This document shows, one piece after another, positions 5,262 to 12,402 of a DNA stretch of 45,517 nucleotides; the first letter of the stretch is position 1; each line of letters starts with the position of its first letter. This DNA is from a virus. The DNA lies in IMG/VR virus record IMGVR_UViG_3300017971_000402, positions 1 to 45,517 of that record. One strand, given 5' to 3'. A program made the translations under genes and the position numbers. The notes below the pieces were generated by a model. It worked only from the letters and a program-made list of their open reading frames with translations, was not told the DNA's origin and made no database searches.

Positions 5262-5927
5262 ATGCCACATCCAAAAGGCGGATACAGAAATAAAGACGGC
5301 AAGAGAATCCCTGGCGTTACTACTATTATAGGGCGGTTTAAAGATAGTGGTGCTTTGTTGTGGTGGGCATATTCACAGGGACAAGCTGCAGAGCGTGGAG
5401 AAATAAATTCACTTTACGACAAACGCGATGAGGCTGCTGAGGCTGGAACACTTGCACATTTAATGGTTGAGTGTCACATCAACAAAGAAAACTTTGAGCC
5501 TGATCAAGATTATTCTGAAGATACATATGCTCTAGCTGAGCAGGGTTTTGAAAATTATCTACATTGGGCCGACAATAATAATTTGGTTATAGTTGAACAA
5601 GAAATAGAACTTGTTTCTGAACTCTATCAATACGGGGGATGTCCGGATGCTATTGGCTACGATAATAGTGGCAATTTGTGTCTTATAGATTGGAAAACAT
5701 CAAACGGTGTATATCCTGATTATATTATTCAGCTTGCCGCATATAAGCAACTTTGGGAAGAAAACAACTCCGACAGGATAACAGGGGGGTTTCATCTTTT
5801 AAGATTTTCAAAAGAACATGCAGATTTCGCACATCATTATTGGTCGGAGCTAGAAGATGCATGGGAACAATTTAAACTGTTTCGCAAGGCTTACGACATA
5901 GATAAAAAGCTCAAAAAAAGAGCATAG
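5262..5927 (+). CDS. RecB/Cas4-type PD-(D/E)XK exonuclease
   Basis: 221 residues. The core is clear: GTLAHLMVECHI with the motif I His (about residue 64), GGCPDAIGY with a metal-binding Asp (about 128), LIDWKTSNG with the D-x-K pair (about 143-145), and QLAAYKQLW with the Q...Y motif (about 157). These are the hallmarks of RecB-like nucleases that resect DNA ends for phage recombination or host DNA breakdown. The next gene encodes an SSB, so together they form a recombination module. No Cys cluster of the Cas4 type is seen. No RecT/Erf/Redbeta annealase is recognised in the window. Confidence 0.85.
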   Translation: MPHPKGGYRNKDGKRIPGVTTIIGRFKDSGALLWWAYSQGQAAERGEINSLYDKRDEAAEAGTLAHLMVECHINKENFEPDQDYSEDTYALAEQGFENYLHWADNNNLVIVEQEIELVSELYQYGGCPDAIGYDNSGNLCLIDWKTSNGVYPDYIIQLAAYKQLWEENNSDRITGGFHLLRFSKEHADFAHHYWSELEDAWEQFKLFRKAYDIDKKLKKRA

Positions 5928-5936
5928 GAGGAATAA

Positions 5937-6569
5937 ATGGACGATCCAACATTATATTTAACACCGGAATGTGTCATTGTTTATCCAAGTTTGTTTGAAC
6001 CATCTTCATATGCAAAAGAAGAACCAACATATTCAGCAACATTCCTTATTTCGCAAGATGAAGACATTTCCGAATTAAAAGAAATTATGAGGAATGCTGC
6101 TTACGGCAGATTCGGTACACAAATTCAGTTAAAAAGCCTACACTACCCGCTCAGAAACGGTACAACAGAAAAGGCAACCGATGAAAATGGCAATGTAGAT
6201 AAAGACAACTTTTATTATAATCGATGGTTTTTAAGGGCTAAGTCTAAATGGCAAGCCCCTGTTGTTAATGTTTACAATGAGATAATTCAAAATGAAAGCG
6301 ACATTTACGGTGGTTGTATCGTACGAGCATACTTATCTTTTTATGGTTATGACTATATGGGTAAAAAGGGTATTGGATGTGGCCTGAGAGCTGTTTGTAA
6401 AATTGAGGATGGAGAACCCCTTGGAAGTGGGCGAATTAATACGGCTGAAGTTTTTGAAAAATTTTTACAAGACAAAGATACTTTTGTAGATTCACCACCC
6501 AAAATACCAGAGATGGATTATGACCCCCCGCAAGAACCTAAATTTGAGCCAGACGACATACCATTCTAA
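5937..6569 (+). CDS. single-stranded DNA-binding protein (DUF2815/gp2.5-like)
   Basis: 210 residues, preceded by AGGAGG. An OB-fold-type body (TYSATFLISQDED, FYYNRWFLRAKS, GCIVRAYLSFYGY, GIGCGLRAV) resembles the phage SSB families related to T7 gp2.5 or DUF2815. The last residues (FEPDDIPF) copy the acidic, Phe-ending SSB tail that recruits partner enzymes. It likely coats ssDNA produced by the upstream nuclease. Assignment rests on the overall pattern and the tail. Confidence 0.75.
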   Translation: MDDPTLYLTPECVIVYPSLFEPSSYAKEEPTYSATFLISQDEDISELKEIMRNAAYGRFGTQIQLKSLHYPLRNGTTEKATDENGNVDKDNFYYNRWFLRAKSKWQAPVVNVYNEIIQNESDIYGGCIVRAYLSFYGYDYMGKKGIGCGLRAVCKIEDGEPLGSGRINTAEVFEKFLQDKDTFVDSPPKIPEMDYDPPQEPKFEPDDIPF

Positions 6570-6588
6570 TATCACCCCCGCAGAAATA

Positions 6589-6915
6589 ATGCAGGGTATG
6601 TCTAATGATAAGCGGTTGCTGTCGTCAAAAAACGCGGAATATTTACGTTATATTGAGCAACGTGCAGAAGCTGAAAAGGTATATTCAATAGCGGTGGCTG
6701 AGAAAACCTTATATTTTAAATCTGAGGGGCATCCAGTGAGCATTTTGAGAGACATTGTAAGGGGTGACAAGTATGTTGCAGACTTGAAAAGAAACCTTGA
6801 TATCGCAGATGGAATTGCAAAAGCATGTCACGAATCCATGAAGGATATAAGGGCAAGCATCGACTCGGCAAGGAGTTATTTAAGTTGGCTAAAAGCAGAA
6901 ATGCAATCCCAATAA
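6589..6915 (+). CDS. helical hypothetical protein of the recombination module
   Basis: 108 residues from ATG 6589 (MQGMSNDKRLL); the frame is open further upstream into the SSB gene, and ATG 6598 is an alternative. Nearly all helical with charged heptads (AEYLRYIEQRAEAEKVYSIA, LKRNLDIADGIAKACHESM), ending in WLKAEMQSQ. Probably a coiled-coil or bundle protein partnering the SSB or nuclease. No named family recognised. Confidence 0.65.
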   Translation: MQGMSNDKRLLSSKNAEYLRYIEQRAEAEKVYSIAVAEKTLYFKSEGHPVSILRDIVRGDKYVADLKRNLDIADGIAKACHESMKDIRASIDSARSYLSWLKAEMQSQ

Positions 6916-7076
6916 TCAACTCACAATACTGCCCGATATGTCCGTCAGTATGCTATTCGGGTGTTAAAATAAGAACCTGTTGGAATTGCGGATACAAGTG
7001 GAGATATGAACATAGGGAATCCGAAACCGAAGCGAGTCAAGCTGGAAACCAGCGAATACCGCAAGTTCAAAATTGA
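6885..7076 (+). CDS. small zinc-ribbon protein
   Basis: 63 residues from TTG 6885, chosen because AAGGAG lies 8 bases upstream; longer ATG starts overlap the previous gene by 90 bases. CPIC near residue 16 and CWNC near 33 form a four-Cys zinc ribbon (CPICPSVCYSG, TCWNCGYKW). The end overlaps the HNH gene by 71 bases. It may bind DNA or a partner; the role is unknown. Confidence 0.5.
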   Translation: MAKSRNAIPIINSQYCPICPSVCYSGVKIRTCWNCGYKWRYEHRESETEASQAGNQRIPQVQN

Positions 7077-7251
7077 ACTTTATAACAGGGCAAAAGAGTC
7101 CTGTGAAATATGTGAGCGGTGGGTAGCGCTAGATCAATGTCAGGTGCATCATATTAAACACCGATGGCAGGGCGATGATACCCCCGATAACTGTCTAATT
7201 TTATGCTGGCAATGTCACAGAAGGGTACACGATGGACAAATTAAAGGTTGA
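7006..7251 (+). CDS. HNH endonuclease
   Basis: 81 residues. CEIC (about 33), QVHHIKHRWQGDD with the catalytic His pair, DNCLILCWQCHRRVH with the conserved Asn and second CxxC, and the final His make a compact HNH nuclease with a structural zinc. Such small HNH proteins nick or cut DNA in phage recombination, packaging or homing. Here it sits in the recombination module rather than beside terminase. Its last 20 bases overlap the protease gene. Confidence 0.8.
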   Translation: MNIGNPKPKRVKLETSEYRKFKIELYNRAKESCEICERWVALDQCQVHHIKHRWQGDDTPDNCLILCWQCHRRVHDGQIKG

Positions 7252-8173
7252 GGCATGGAAAAGAGGGGCTGTTACTGTTGGCTGGGGCCGAAAGCGTGTG
7301 GATGAACCGATACGAATGCTGTTCGGTGTTCCGCAAAAAATCAAACCGATTCCGTGGGAATTAGACTTAAACCTGATTACTTCCGAATACACGGGGGTTG
7401 TCGAAGTCGGTAGAATAACCGCATTTCAATCAAGGATGAGACCGGCTTTCCCTGGGTGTTCCATCGGACACAAAGACATTACAGCCGGGACATTCGGGTG
7501 TACGGTGGTAAGAAACGGTGTGCGTTTTATTTTATCCAATAATCATGTATTGGCAAATAGTAATAATGCCGAAATCGGGGATGCTATATTGCAGCCCGGA
7601 CCTTATGATGGTGGTCGAGACCCCGAAGATCAAATTGCAACATTACACGATTTCGTCCGGCTACGATTCCTTGGCGAAGACTCAACCTGTAAATTTTCCC
7701 AAATGGAGGCTAGTTTCCTAAACAAGAGAAACGCCTTATTTAAGAAAAAAACACGGCTAAAGCCCATCGCGCACACCACAATAAGGGACGCTGCAATTAA
7801 TAAGGTAGACGCAGCGATTGCACTTCCATTACAACCCAACCTGATCGGGGACACTATTATTAATATTGGCTCAATCAACGGTGTTGCAGAGGGTGAGTTG
7901 GATTTAGGTGTGCGGAAAACCGGACGCACCACAAGTTTAACAAGCGGCAATATTATCCAAACAGATGTTACAGTCTCCGTGAAGTACGGTGATAAAACTG
8001 CCGTGTTTGAGGATCAACTCATGGCCGGCGCTATGAGTCAGGGCGGTGACAGTGGCTCAGCCGTAGTGGACAACGGAAACCGTCTGGTGGGGCTTTTGTT
8101 CGCCGGCAGTAACTCAACAACTATTATAAATCGAATACAAAACGTGTTTAACGCACTAGAAGTATCACTTTAA
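7232..8173 (+). CDS. trypsin-like serine protease (chymotrypsin fold)
   Basis: 313 residues. The triad is visible: His in ILSNNHVLA (about residue 107), Asp in NKVDAAIAL (about 192) and Ser in SQGGDSGSAVV (about 272), in chymotrypsin-fold order. The start MDKLKVEAWKRGAV is cytoplasmic in style, with no signal peptide. Similar intracellular trypsin-like proteins occur scattered in bacteria and related to plant NAL1. It is followed 16 bases later by a lipoprotein gene with a strong ribosome site. Possible roles are host protein cleavage, defence or abortive infection, or maturation of a phage protein. None is shown by sequence. Confidence 0.85.
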   Translation: MDKLKVEAWKRGAVTVGWGRKRVDEPIRMLFGVPQKIKPIPWELDLNLITSEYTGVVEVGRITAFQSRMRPAFPGCSIGHKDITAGTFGCTVVRNGVRFILSNNHVLANSNNAEIGDAILQPGPYDGGRDPEDQIATLHDFVRLRFLGEDSTCKFSQMEASFLNKRNALFKKKTRLKPIAHTTIRDAAINKVDAAIALPLQPNLIGDTIINIGSINGVAEGELDLGVRKTGRTTSLTSGNIIQTDVTVSVKYGDKTAVFEDQLMAGAMSQGGDSGSAVVDNGNRLVGLLFAGSNSTTIINRIQNVFNALEVSL

Positions 8174-8189
8174 AACAGGAGGTATTTGA

Positions 8190-8864
8190 ATGAATGTCAG
8201 GAAACTCGTAATTTTGTTAATACTATCTAGCTTTTTTGTCAGTTGTGCCGGGGTGGGGATTAGCCCCGCAGACCTGAAATCTCCCCACGCAAGGGGTCGG
8301 TATGTTAACCGGATTTATCAAATGGCTTATGCAGACCATATAAGATACGCCAATCTGGAAAACTTGAAACCCGAAGCCAAAAAGCTCTTGAACACCAAAC
8401 GGGAGATTCTTATTCAGCTCACTGAGCCGATTTATGGTCCGATTATTGTATTGAACAACCACATCCAAACAGGTTCAGCAATTACGGATGAAATGTTTTC
8501 CGCACTGTTAGATCGGTTGCTGCTGCTTGAAACAGGATGGTACACCGACGACTCACAAGCGCAAGCATTTAAACTGACTCCACAATCAGTATTTGAAAAA
8601 CCCGAGCAACAGACTGAGGAAAACCTTGACAAGATACTGACCCGGACTGCACAACAGGCACATCTTCTTGCTGATGGACCACAAGCACAGCTATCCGGGG
8701 TGTTGGTTGGGGCCTTATTGGAATTGGCGAAGGTGGGTATTCATGCACTTCGAGCAATGATCGAACAGCGCAACTGGGACGAAGCGCAACTATCAGAAGC
8801 CTATCAGGAGTCTTGGACAGCGGTTCAAAAACTTGATGCAAACACCCTAAAGGTTCTTGAATAA
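8190..8864 (+). CDS. lipoprotein, helical
   Basis: 224 residues with AGGAGG before the ATG. A lipoprotein signal ends in the lipobox FVSC (about residue 19). The mature part is mainly helical with many Leu/Gln/Glu (PEAKKLLNTKREILIQL, FSALLDRLLLLETGW, LSGVLVGALLELAK). No named family recognised. As it directly follows the trypsin-like protease, the two may work as a pair across the membrane, or each may be an independent lysogenic-conversion gene. Confidence 0.75.
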   Translation: MNVRKLVILLILSSFFVSCAGVGISPADLKSPHARGRYVNRIYQMAYADHIRYANLENLKPEAKKLLNTKREILIQLTEPIYGPIIVLNNHIQTGSAITDEMFSALLDRLLLLETGWYTDDSQAQAFKLTPQSVFEKPEQQTEENLDKILTRTAQQAHLLADGPQAQLSGVLVGALLELAKVGIHALRAMIEQRNWDEAQLSEAYQESWTAVQKLDANTLKVLE

Positions 8865-8957
8865 CTAATTTCAAATCAGGTGCTTTGAGGGTTGGCATAA
8901 TCGTGGGGCCATTATTTATTGCGGCGGTGTAAAAGCACTTTATTCAGGATCATTAGG

Positions 8958-9176
8958 ATGAAACCAAAACCATGTCCCTTTTGCGGTAAAGAACCAATCG
9001 TAAAACCATTTGATCCCGAAATTGAGGGAACTGCCTGGGGTGCTGTTGAATGTATTTATGGTAGATGCCCCGCAAATCCAATGGTTTTTGATGGCGCAAA
9101 AATAGCCGATGACCGTGGACCAAACAAATACAAGCAAGCGGCAATTAGACGCTGGAATCGCAGAAGCACTTTATAG
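8958..9176 (+). CDS. Lar-type restriction alleviation protein
   Basis: 72 residues from ATG 8958, preceded by AGG; an earlier start at 8919 is not supported. The start MKPKPCPFCGKEP, an internal CIYGRCPANP, and AAIRRWNRRS at the end match the Lar/DUF family seen in Rac-type prophages, where Lar lowers type I restriction by altering host methylation. These motifs form one zinc ribbon. The anti-restriction role is known for the family; activity here is inferred. The stretch 8865-8957 upstream shows no gene. Confidence 0.7.
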   Translation: MKPKPCPFCGKEPIVKPFDPEIEGTAWGAVECIYGRCPANPMVFDGAKIADDRGPNKYKQAAIRRWNRRSTL

Positions 9177-9184
9177 AGCATTAG

Positions 9185-9349
9185 ATGGAAATTAAAACAC
9201 AAGAAGAATATAATGAAGCATGGCGTTTTTTGGGCTGGCTTGCCATGAAACCCGAATATGGTGGTCCTAAAAAATTCAGTCGTGAAAAATTTGGTATGGT
9301 TATGAAAGCCATAGAAGAATATGAACGCAAAGCAGATAATCAGCATTAG
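9185..9349 (+). CDS. 54-residue hypothetical protein
   Basis: Begins MEIKTQEEYNEAWRFLGWLA and ends YERKADNQH. Helical, with an acidic-basic pattern and a FSREKFGMVMKAIEEYE stretch. No family recognised. Its end encodes ADNQH using the 15-base word also found at the end of the next gene (9331-9345 and 9516-9530), which hints at a shared origin or recombination junction. Confidence 0.55.
   Translation: MEIKTQEEYNEAWRFLGWLAMKPEYGGPKKFSREKFGMVMKAIEEYERKADNQH
9331..9345. repeat. 15-bp direct repeat, copy 1
   Basis: AGCAGATAATCAGCA at the 3' end of the 54-residue gene. It is identical to 9516-9530 at the 3' end of the following gene. A weaker third copy (AGCAGGTAATCGG) lies at 9555-9567. Ends of adjacent small genes share the word, which suggests a gene-junction module. 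Confidence 0.6.
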
Positions 9350-9357
9350 GAGATTAT

Positions 9358-9570
9358 ATGTCTGGATATGAACCCGATTGGTTAAAAAAATATGTTGGAC
9401 CGATAATTAAAGATCCATGTAAAACTTGCGAGTATCTTGATTGGGATAATAAACGGCAATATGATATCTGCTCTATTAATAACAAAAAAATAAATGAAAT
9501 AGACAAATGCCCAATAGCAGATAATCAGCAGTTATCATCTGATGATAACCATAAAGCAGGTAATCGGTAG
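9358..9570 (+). CDS. Cys-rich small protein
   Basis: 70 residues with AGGAG before ATG. CKTC (about 21), C (about 37) and C (about 49) could bind one metal (DPCKTCEYLDWD, YDICSINN, DKCPIADNQQ). Similar short CxxCxxx proteins are common in phage early operons, but no exact family is recognised. The 3' part carries the 15-base repeat and an inverted repeat. Confidence 0.6.
   Translation: MSGYEPDWLKKYVGPIIKDPCKTCEYLDWDNKRQYDICSINNKKINEIDKCPIADNQQLSSDDNHKAGNR
9516..9530. repeat. 15-bp direct repeat, copy 2
   Basis: Identical to 9331-9345; directly followed by the inverted repeat at 9531-9549. Confidence 0.6.
9531..9549. promoter_or_regulatory. 19-bp inverted repeat
   Basis: GTTATCATC T GATGATAAC, perfect 9-base arms around one base. 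It may be an operator or a small hairpin inside the 3' end of the Cys-rich gene. No T-run follows, so it is not a terminator. Confidence 0.35.
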
Positions 9571-9574
9571 ACAC

Positions 9575-9700
9575 ATGCGAATCAAATTCAAAGAAATAAA
9601 ATGCCCCCACTGCAAAGCAACCACGACTTATGCCGAACCGGTAAGCGATAGGGTCCGGTGCTCATGGTGTGATCGGTGGATTAAAACTAACAAAGAATAA
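9575..9700 (+). CDS. 41-residue zinc-ribbon peptide
   Basis: MRIKFKEIKCPHCKATTTYAE... ends with CSWCDRWIKTNKE. Two CxxC pairs about 18 residues apart form a classical zinc ribbon of the Com or transcription-factor type. It is compact and basic, so it could be a DNA- or RNA-binding regulator. No strong ribosome site. Mu Com, which controls mom translation, has a similar size and fold, but sequence identity cannot be judged here. Confidence 0.5.
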   Translation: MRIKFKEIKCPHCKATTTYAEPVSDRVRCSWCDRWIKTNKE

Positions 9701-9710
9701 AGACGACTAA

Positions 9711-9803
9711 ATGACCGTTAAGGCGGTAAAATGTCTTATAAATGCACCAAAAAACAGGTGCAAACGTGCCTATAATGGGTGTATTTCCCGCTATAGCGGC
9801 TAA
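9711..9803 (+). CDS. possible 30-residue peptide
   Basis: MTVKAVKCLINAPKNRCKRAYNGCISRYSG, three Cys in a basic peptide. The first half is written here only as MTVKAVKCLINAPKN and the second as RCKRAYNGCISRYSG. It starts 10 bases after the previous stop. The spacing of Cys resembles phage zinc knuckles, but the frame is very short. Low confidence. Confidence 0.25.
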   Translation: MTVKAVKCLINAPKNRCKRAYNGCISRYSG

Positions 9804-9812
9804 TATAGTATT

Positions 9813-9980
9813 ATGCGAAAATTTTTAATAATAGAATTAAACAATTGTTATAAATGCCCATTTAGAATCACGGTAAATTGTAGGAATCATTTCTGCAATA
9901 AAAAAGACCGAAAAGAAATAGAAACTAATATTTTTACAGAGATTCCAACTTGGTGTCCGTTACCAAATACCAAAGGATAA
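9813..9980 (+). CDS. 55-residue Cys-rich protein
   Basis: MRKFLIIELNNCYKCPFRI begins a peptide with five Cys (CYKCP, CRNHFC, WCPLP). The end WCPLPNTKG resembles the common small phage pattern that closes with WCPL. A single metal site is likely. The gene follows the 30-residue frame by 9 bases. Function unknown. Confidence 0.5.
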   Translation: MRKFLIIELNNCYKCPFRITVNCRNHFCNKKDRKEIETNIFTEIPTWCPLPNTKG

Positions 9981-9986
9981 AGTGCT

Positions 9987-10409
9987 ATGAAAAGACCCCG
10001 AAACACAATCATAACCAAATTGGAAGAATTGGTTGGGAAACATATTCTGACGGGTGTTGACTTCGAAACGATACAGCTACCCGAAGATGCGTGGGAACCG
10101 GAAGCCCAGGGTATTAATTTCGTTTTGGATGGTAAAACCTACACTGCAATTGAAGATCCTAACGATGGATATCGCAGTTGCATGGATAAGATATTTGTCA
10201 GCGATAAAAAAATCAAGAATACTTTTAAAGCTGTTGAAGTTGTTGGTTCTATGAAACCAGAAAGCAATTATGAGGTTAATGAAACAATTCAATTCATAGA
10301 TACTAAAAATGGAAAACTTATCCTTGAGGTCGGAACTGACAATATTAATGATTATTATCCTTATTTTGTCGCCGATTTTATACCCGAAAATATTCATTAT
10401 AACGAATAG
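9987..10409 (+). CDS. 140-residue hypothetical protein
   Basis: Begins MKRPRNTIITKLEELVGKHIL, then a beta-rich region: FVLDGKTYTAIEDPNDGYRS, FKAVEVVGSMK, KNGKLILEVGTDNINDYYPY. The combination of GKTYTAIEDPNDGYRS and a closing ...NDYYPYFVADFIP suggests a folded alpha/beta domain acting on or mimicking a small ligand or partner. No family name recognised. It is soluble with no signal peptide. Confidence 0.65.
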   Translation: MKRPRNTIITKLEELVGKHILTGVDFETIQLPEDAWEPEAQGINFVLDGKTYTAIEDPNDGYRSCMDKIFVSDKKIKNTFKAVEVVGSMKPESNYEVNETIQFIDTKNGKLILEVGTDNINDYYPYFVADFIPENIHYNE

Positions 10410-10442
10410 CAACTTCTTAGAGATAACTAAAAGGTATCAGGA

Positions 10443-10652
10443 ATGGAAAAAATATGCTGTTTTTGTAAACATTTTTATCTCGATATGGGAGACCCGGGGT
10501 ATTCAGAATTGACCCCTGGATATGAAGGCTCGGTTGAATGCTTAAAAGGTCATTGGAAAATGCGTACTTTTGATACTGTCGAAACCTATCGCGAAAATAT
10601 TTTAACAGCTAAAAAATGTAAGGATTGGGAGTTTTTTAAACCAACTACTTAG
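10443..10652 (+). CDS. 69-residue Cys-rich protein
   Basis: Begins MEKICCFCKHFYLDMGDPGY, with CLKGHW about residue 33 and CKDWE near the end. The order CxxCxxF...C.KGHW...C.DW is shared by many short phage and prophage proteins of unknown role, likely with one zinc. It lies within the run of small Cys-rich genes before the integrase. Confidence 0.6.
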   Translation: MEKICCFCKHFYLDMGDPGYSELTPGYEGSVECLKGHWKMRTFDTVETYRENILTAKKCKDWEFFKPTT

Positions 10653-10661
10653 AGATTAGCT

Positions 10662-10784
10662 ATGAAAATTATAATCTTAATATTGGTAAATATTCATTAT
10701 TGGTCGGGTAGGATAGCCTACAAAATGTCCCGTCAAAAAGGCGAATCATATCTTGATTGGCTCAAAAGGATGAAAATTTGTTGA
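10662..10784 (+). CDS. 40-residue hypothetical peptide
   Basis: MKIIILILVNIHYWSGRIAYKM begins with a hydrophobic segment of about 16 residues and continues as a basic tail (SRQKGESYLDWLKRMKIC); each part is given separately. It could be a membrane-anchored peptide. The gene starts 9 bases after the previous stop, consistent with an operon. Low to moderate confidence. Confidence 0.4.
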   Translation: MKIIILILVNIHYWSGRIAYKMSRQKGESYLDWLKRMKIC

Positions 10785-10837
10785 CCTTCGCCAACCATAA
10801 GGTTAATCCTTCTTTCAAAACGAAGGGAGGGTTAGCC

Positions 10838-11920
10838 ATGAAAGGGAATATATACCAAACAAAGTCCGGTTGGTTGGTGTGGTATCCTATGGGCAAAGAA
10901 AAGGATATCCGTAAACGATTCATTAAATACGACGACGCCGAAAAGTTTCTGGTAGGGCTTAATTTCAAGGATGCAGAAGGAACCCTTGATGGGCGTGATT
11001 ATAGGGCTGACAATCCTTTGGGTTTTTCTAATTTAGTCGATAGGTTCATGGAATCTAAGCGGTTATTAAAAGACCCAGGAGCATACCGTAAACGACTCAG
11101 GTTTGGAGTCGAAAGATGGGGCAATCGCAACATTAAGACCATAGGATATGCCGATATTGAAGCCCTGGTGCTGGATTTACAAGAGCGAGAATATTCATCC
11201 CGGTATCGGCATGAAATCAGCGTAAGTCTTAAACACTTTTTTAAATGGTTAGTACAGGGAAAGGAGATTAGACCCGATGAAATACCGGACTTCCCGGTTA
11301 TCAAGCATTCAAGCCCTTACCGAAAAATTGTGGATAAACATACACAACAAAAAATTCTCGATGGCGTTAGGAAAATCACGCTATTCAATCCACGCATATA
11401 TATCGGAATCCTTTTCCTATCGACCTATATCAATGTACGTCCTGGTGAACTTGTATCCATCAAAGAAAAAGACATCGACCTCGAGAACGAACGAATCCTG
11501 ATCCGGCACTCAAAAACCGGCCAAGACAAATACATATTCCTGCTGCCGGATGATGTTGAATTTCTCAGACAGCAACCGAGGGGTTTTCCTGAACTTTACT
11601 TTTTTCGTCATTTGAAGGGAAGACACGGAGCTAAAGCCGGTCAGCGGTTTGCCAAAAACTATTTTTATCGCTGGTGGAAAAAGGCGTGTACCAACATTGG
11701 GGTCGATTGTGACCTATATGGTGGCACAAGACATTCATCTGCTGTGGCATTAAGACAGCACAACACACCGGAAGCCATTAAGCGTGCTACGGGGCATAGA
11801 TCAAAGTCATCCTTTGACCGTTATTTACAGATCACAGGGGACGAGCTTAAGGGAATATATGCCCAGACCCGTGATAAATCCGTGATAAAACTTTCAGACC
11901 ATATAAAAGATGCTAAATAG
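10838..11920 (+). CDS. int: tyrosine-type site-specific integrase
   Basis: 360 residues from ATG 10838, chosen for the GGGAGG site 8 bases upstream. The N-terminal part (about 1-60) may be the arm-binding domain, followed by a SAM-like core-binding domain (about 65-165). The catalytic part shows Arg in NVRPGEL (about 203), Lys in HSKTGQDKY (about 230), YGGTRHSSA (box II Arg, with Tyr in the usual first-His position), GHRSKSS (about 312) and the nucleophile Tyr in FDRYLQ (about 322). It should join phage and host attachment sites. It is the last large gene of the early operon, and the attachment region probably lies just downstream. Confidence 0.95.
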   Translation: MKGNIYQTKSGWLVWYPMGKEKDIRKRFIKYDDAEKFLVGLNFKDAEGTLDGRDYRADNPLGFSNLVDRFMESKRLLKDPGAYRKRLRFGVERWGNRNIKTIGYADIEALVLDLQEREYSSRYRHEISVSLKHFFKWLVQGKEIRPDEIPDFPVIKHSSPYRKIVDKHTQQKILDGVRKITLFNPRIYIGILFLSTYINVRPGELVSIKEKDIDLENERILIRHSKTGQDKYIFLLPDDVEFLRQQPRGFPELYFFRHLKGRHGAKAGQRFAKNYFYRWWKKACTNIGVDCDLYGGTRHSSAVALRQHNTPEAIKRATGHRSKSSFDRYLQITGDELKGIYAQTRDKSVIKLSDHIKDAK

Positions 11921-12051
11921 CTTAAATTATATAGTAAATCGAACAGATTGCGGGAGTCCACCACACCGAAATCGTATTGATATTATTGGTACTTTTCGGT
12001 AGGGTGTTAAGGGTGTGATAAACCAACCAAGTTAAAACAAGGGGGGGATAA
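11921..12051. other. noncoding region after the integrase; candidate attP
   Basis: ACCGAAA (11967-11973) and TTTCGGT (near 11994-12000) form inverted arms, and GGGTGT occurs twice (12002-12017). Short inverted and direct repeats beside an integrase gene are typical of attP, with arm and core sites. An adjacent GCGGGAGTCCACCA recalls a tRNA 3' end but does not fold as one. No core can be set without the host sequence. Confidence 0.3.
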
Positions 12052-12339
12052 ATGAAAACGTTAATTATAATAACACTAAGCATTTTATTAATTGGGGGGG
12101 TATCAATGGCTGAACAAATTCAAGTTGTTACCACGGCGCAATGGTGTGCCCATCCAGATAATAAAGATGATGAAATATGTAAAGAGTACCAAAAAAGAAC
12201 AGAAAACAAAATTGATAAGTTTGAATTTGCTATTAGAAATGGAACTGTTTATTATAAAGAGGTGGGGTGCCGTGCATGTACATGGGAAGACATAATGCCA
12301 GCATGGATGGTAAGGGAATTAATTAGGAAAAGCAACTGA
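12052..12339 (+). CDS. small exported protein
   Basis: 95 residues after a GGGGGGG site. A Sec signal (MKTLIIITLSILLIGGVSMA) with cleavage near SMA-EQ. The mature part has four Cys (WCAHPDNKDDEIC, GCRACTW) that could form disulfides, and a conserved-looking EDIMPAWMVREL end. Probably periplasmic. Placed after the integrase like many lysogenic-conversion genes. No family recognised. Confidence 0.7.
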   Translation: MKTLIIITLSILLIGGVSMAEQIQVVTTAQWCAHPDNKDDEICKEYQKRTENKIDKFEFAIRNGTVYYKEVGCRACTWEDIMPAWMVRELIRKSN

Positions 12340-12402
12340 GTTAAAAATATGCGGAACTTGCATAAATATAGTATGCAAACATAAACTGATTTAAACAAGT
12401 GT

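Noticed and set aside
8865-8957. Short open stretch LRVGIIVGPLFIAAV before the Lar-like gene
   Set aside because: Only 15 codons from a TTG and no ribosome site.
11938-11960. GCGGGAGTCCACCA looks like a tRNA 3' end
   Set aside because: No T-arm or acceptor partner can be folded; kept only as part of the attP candidate.
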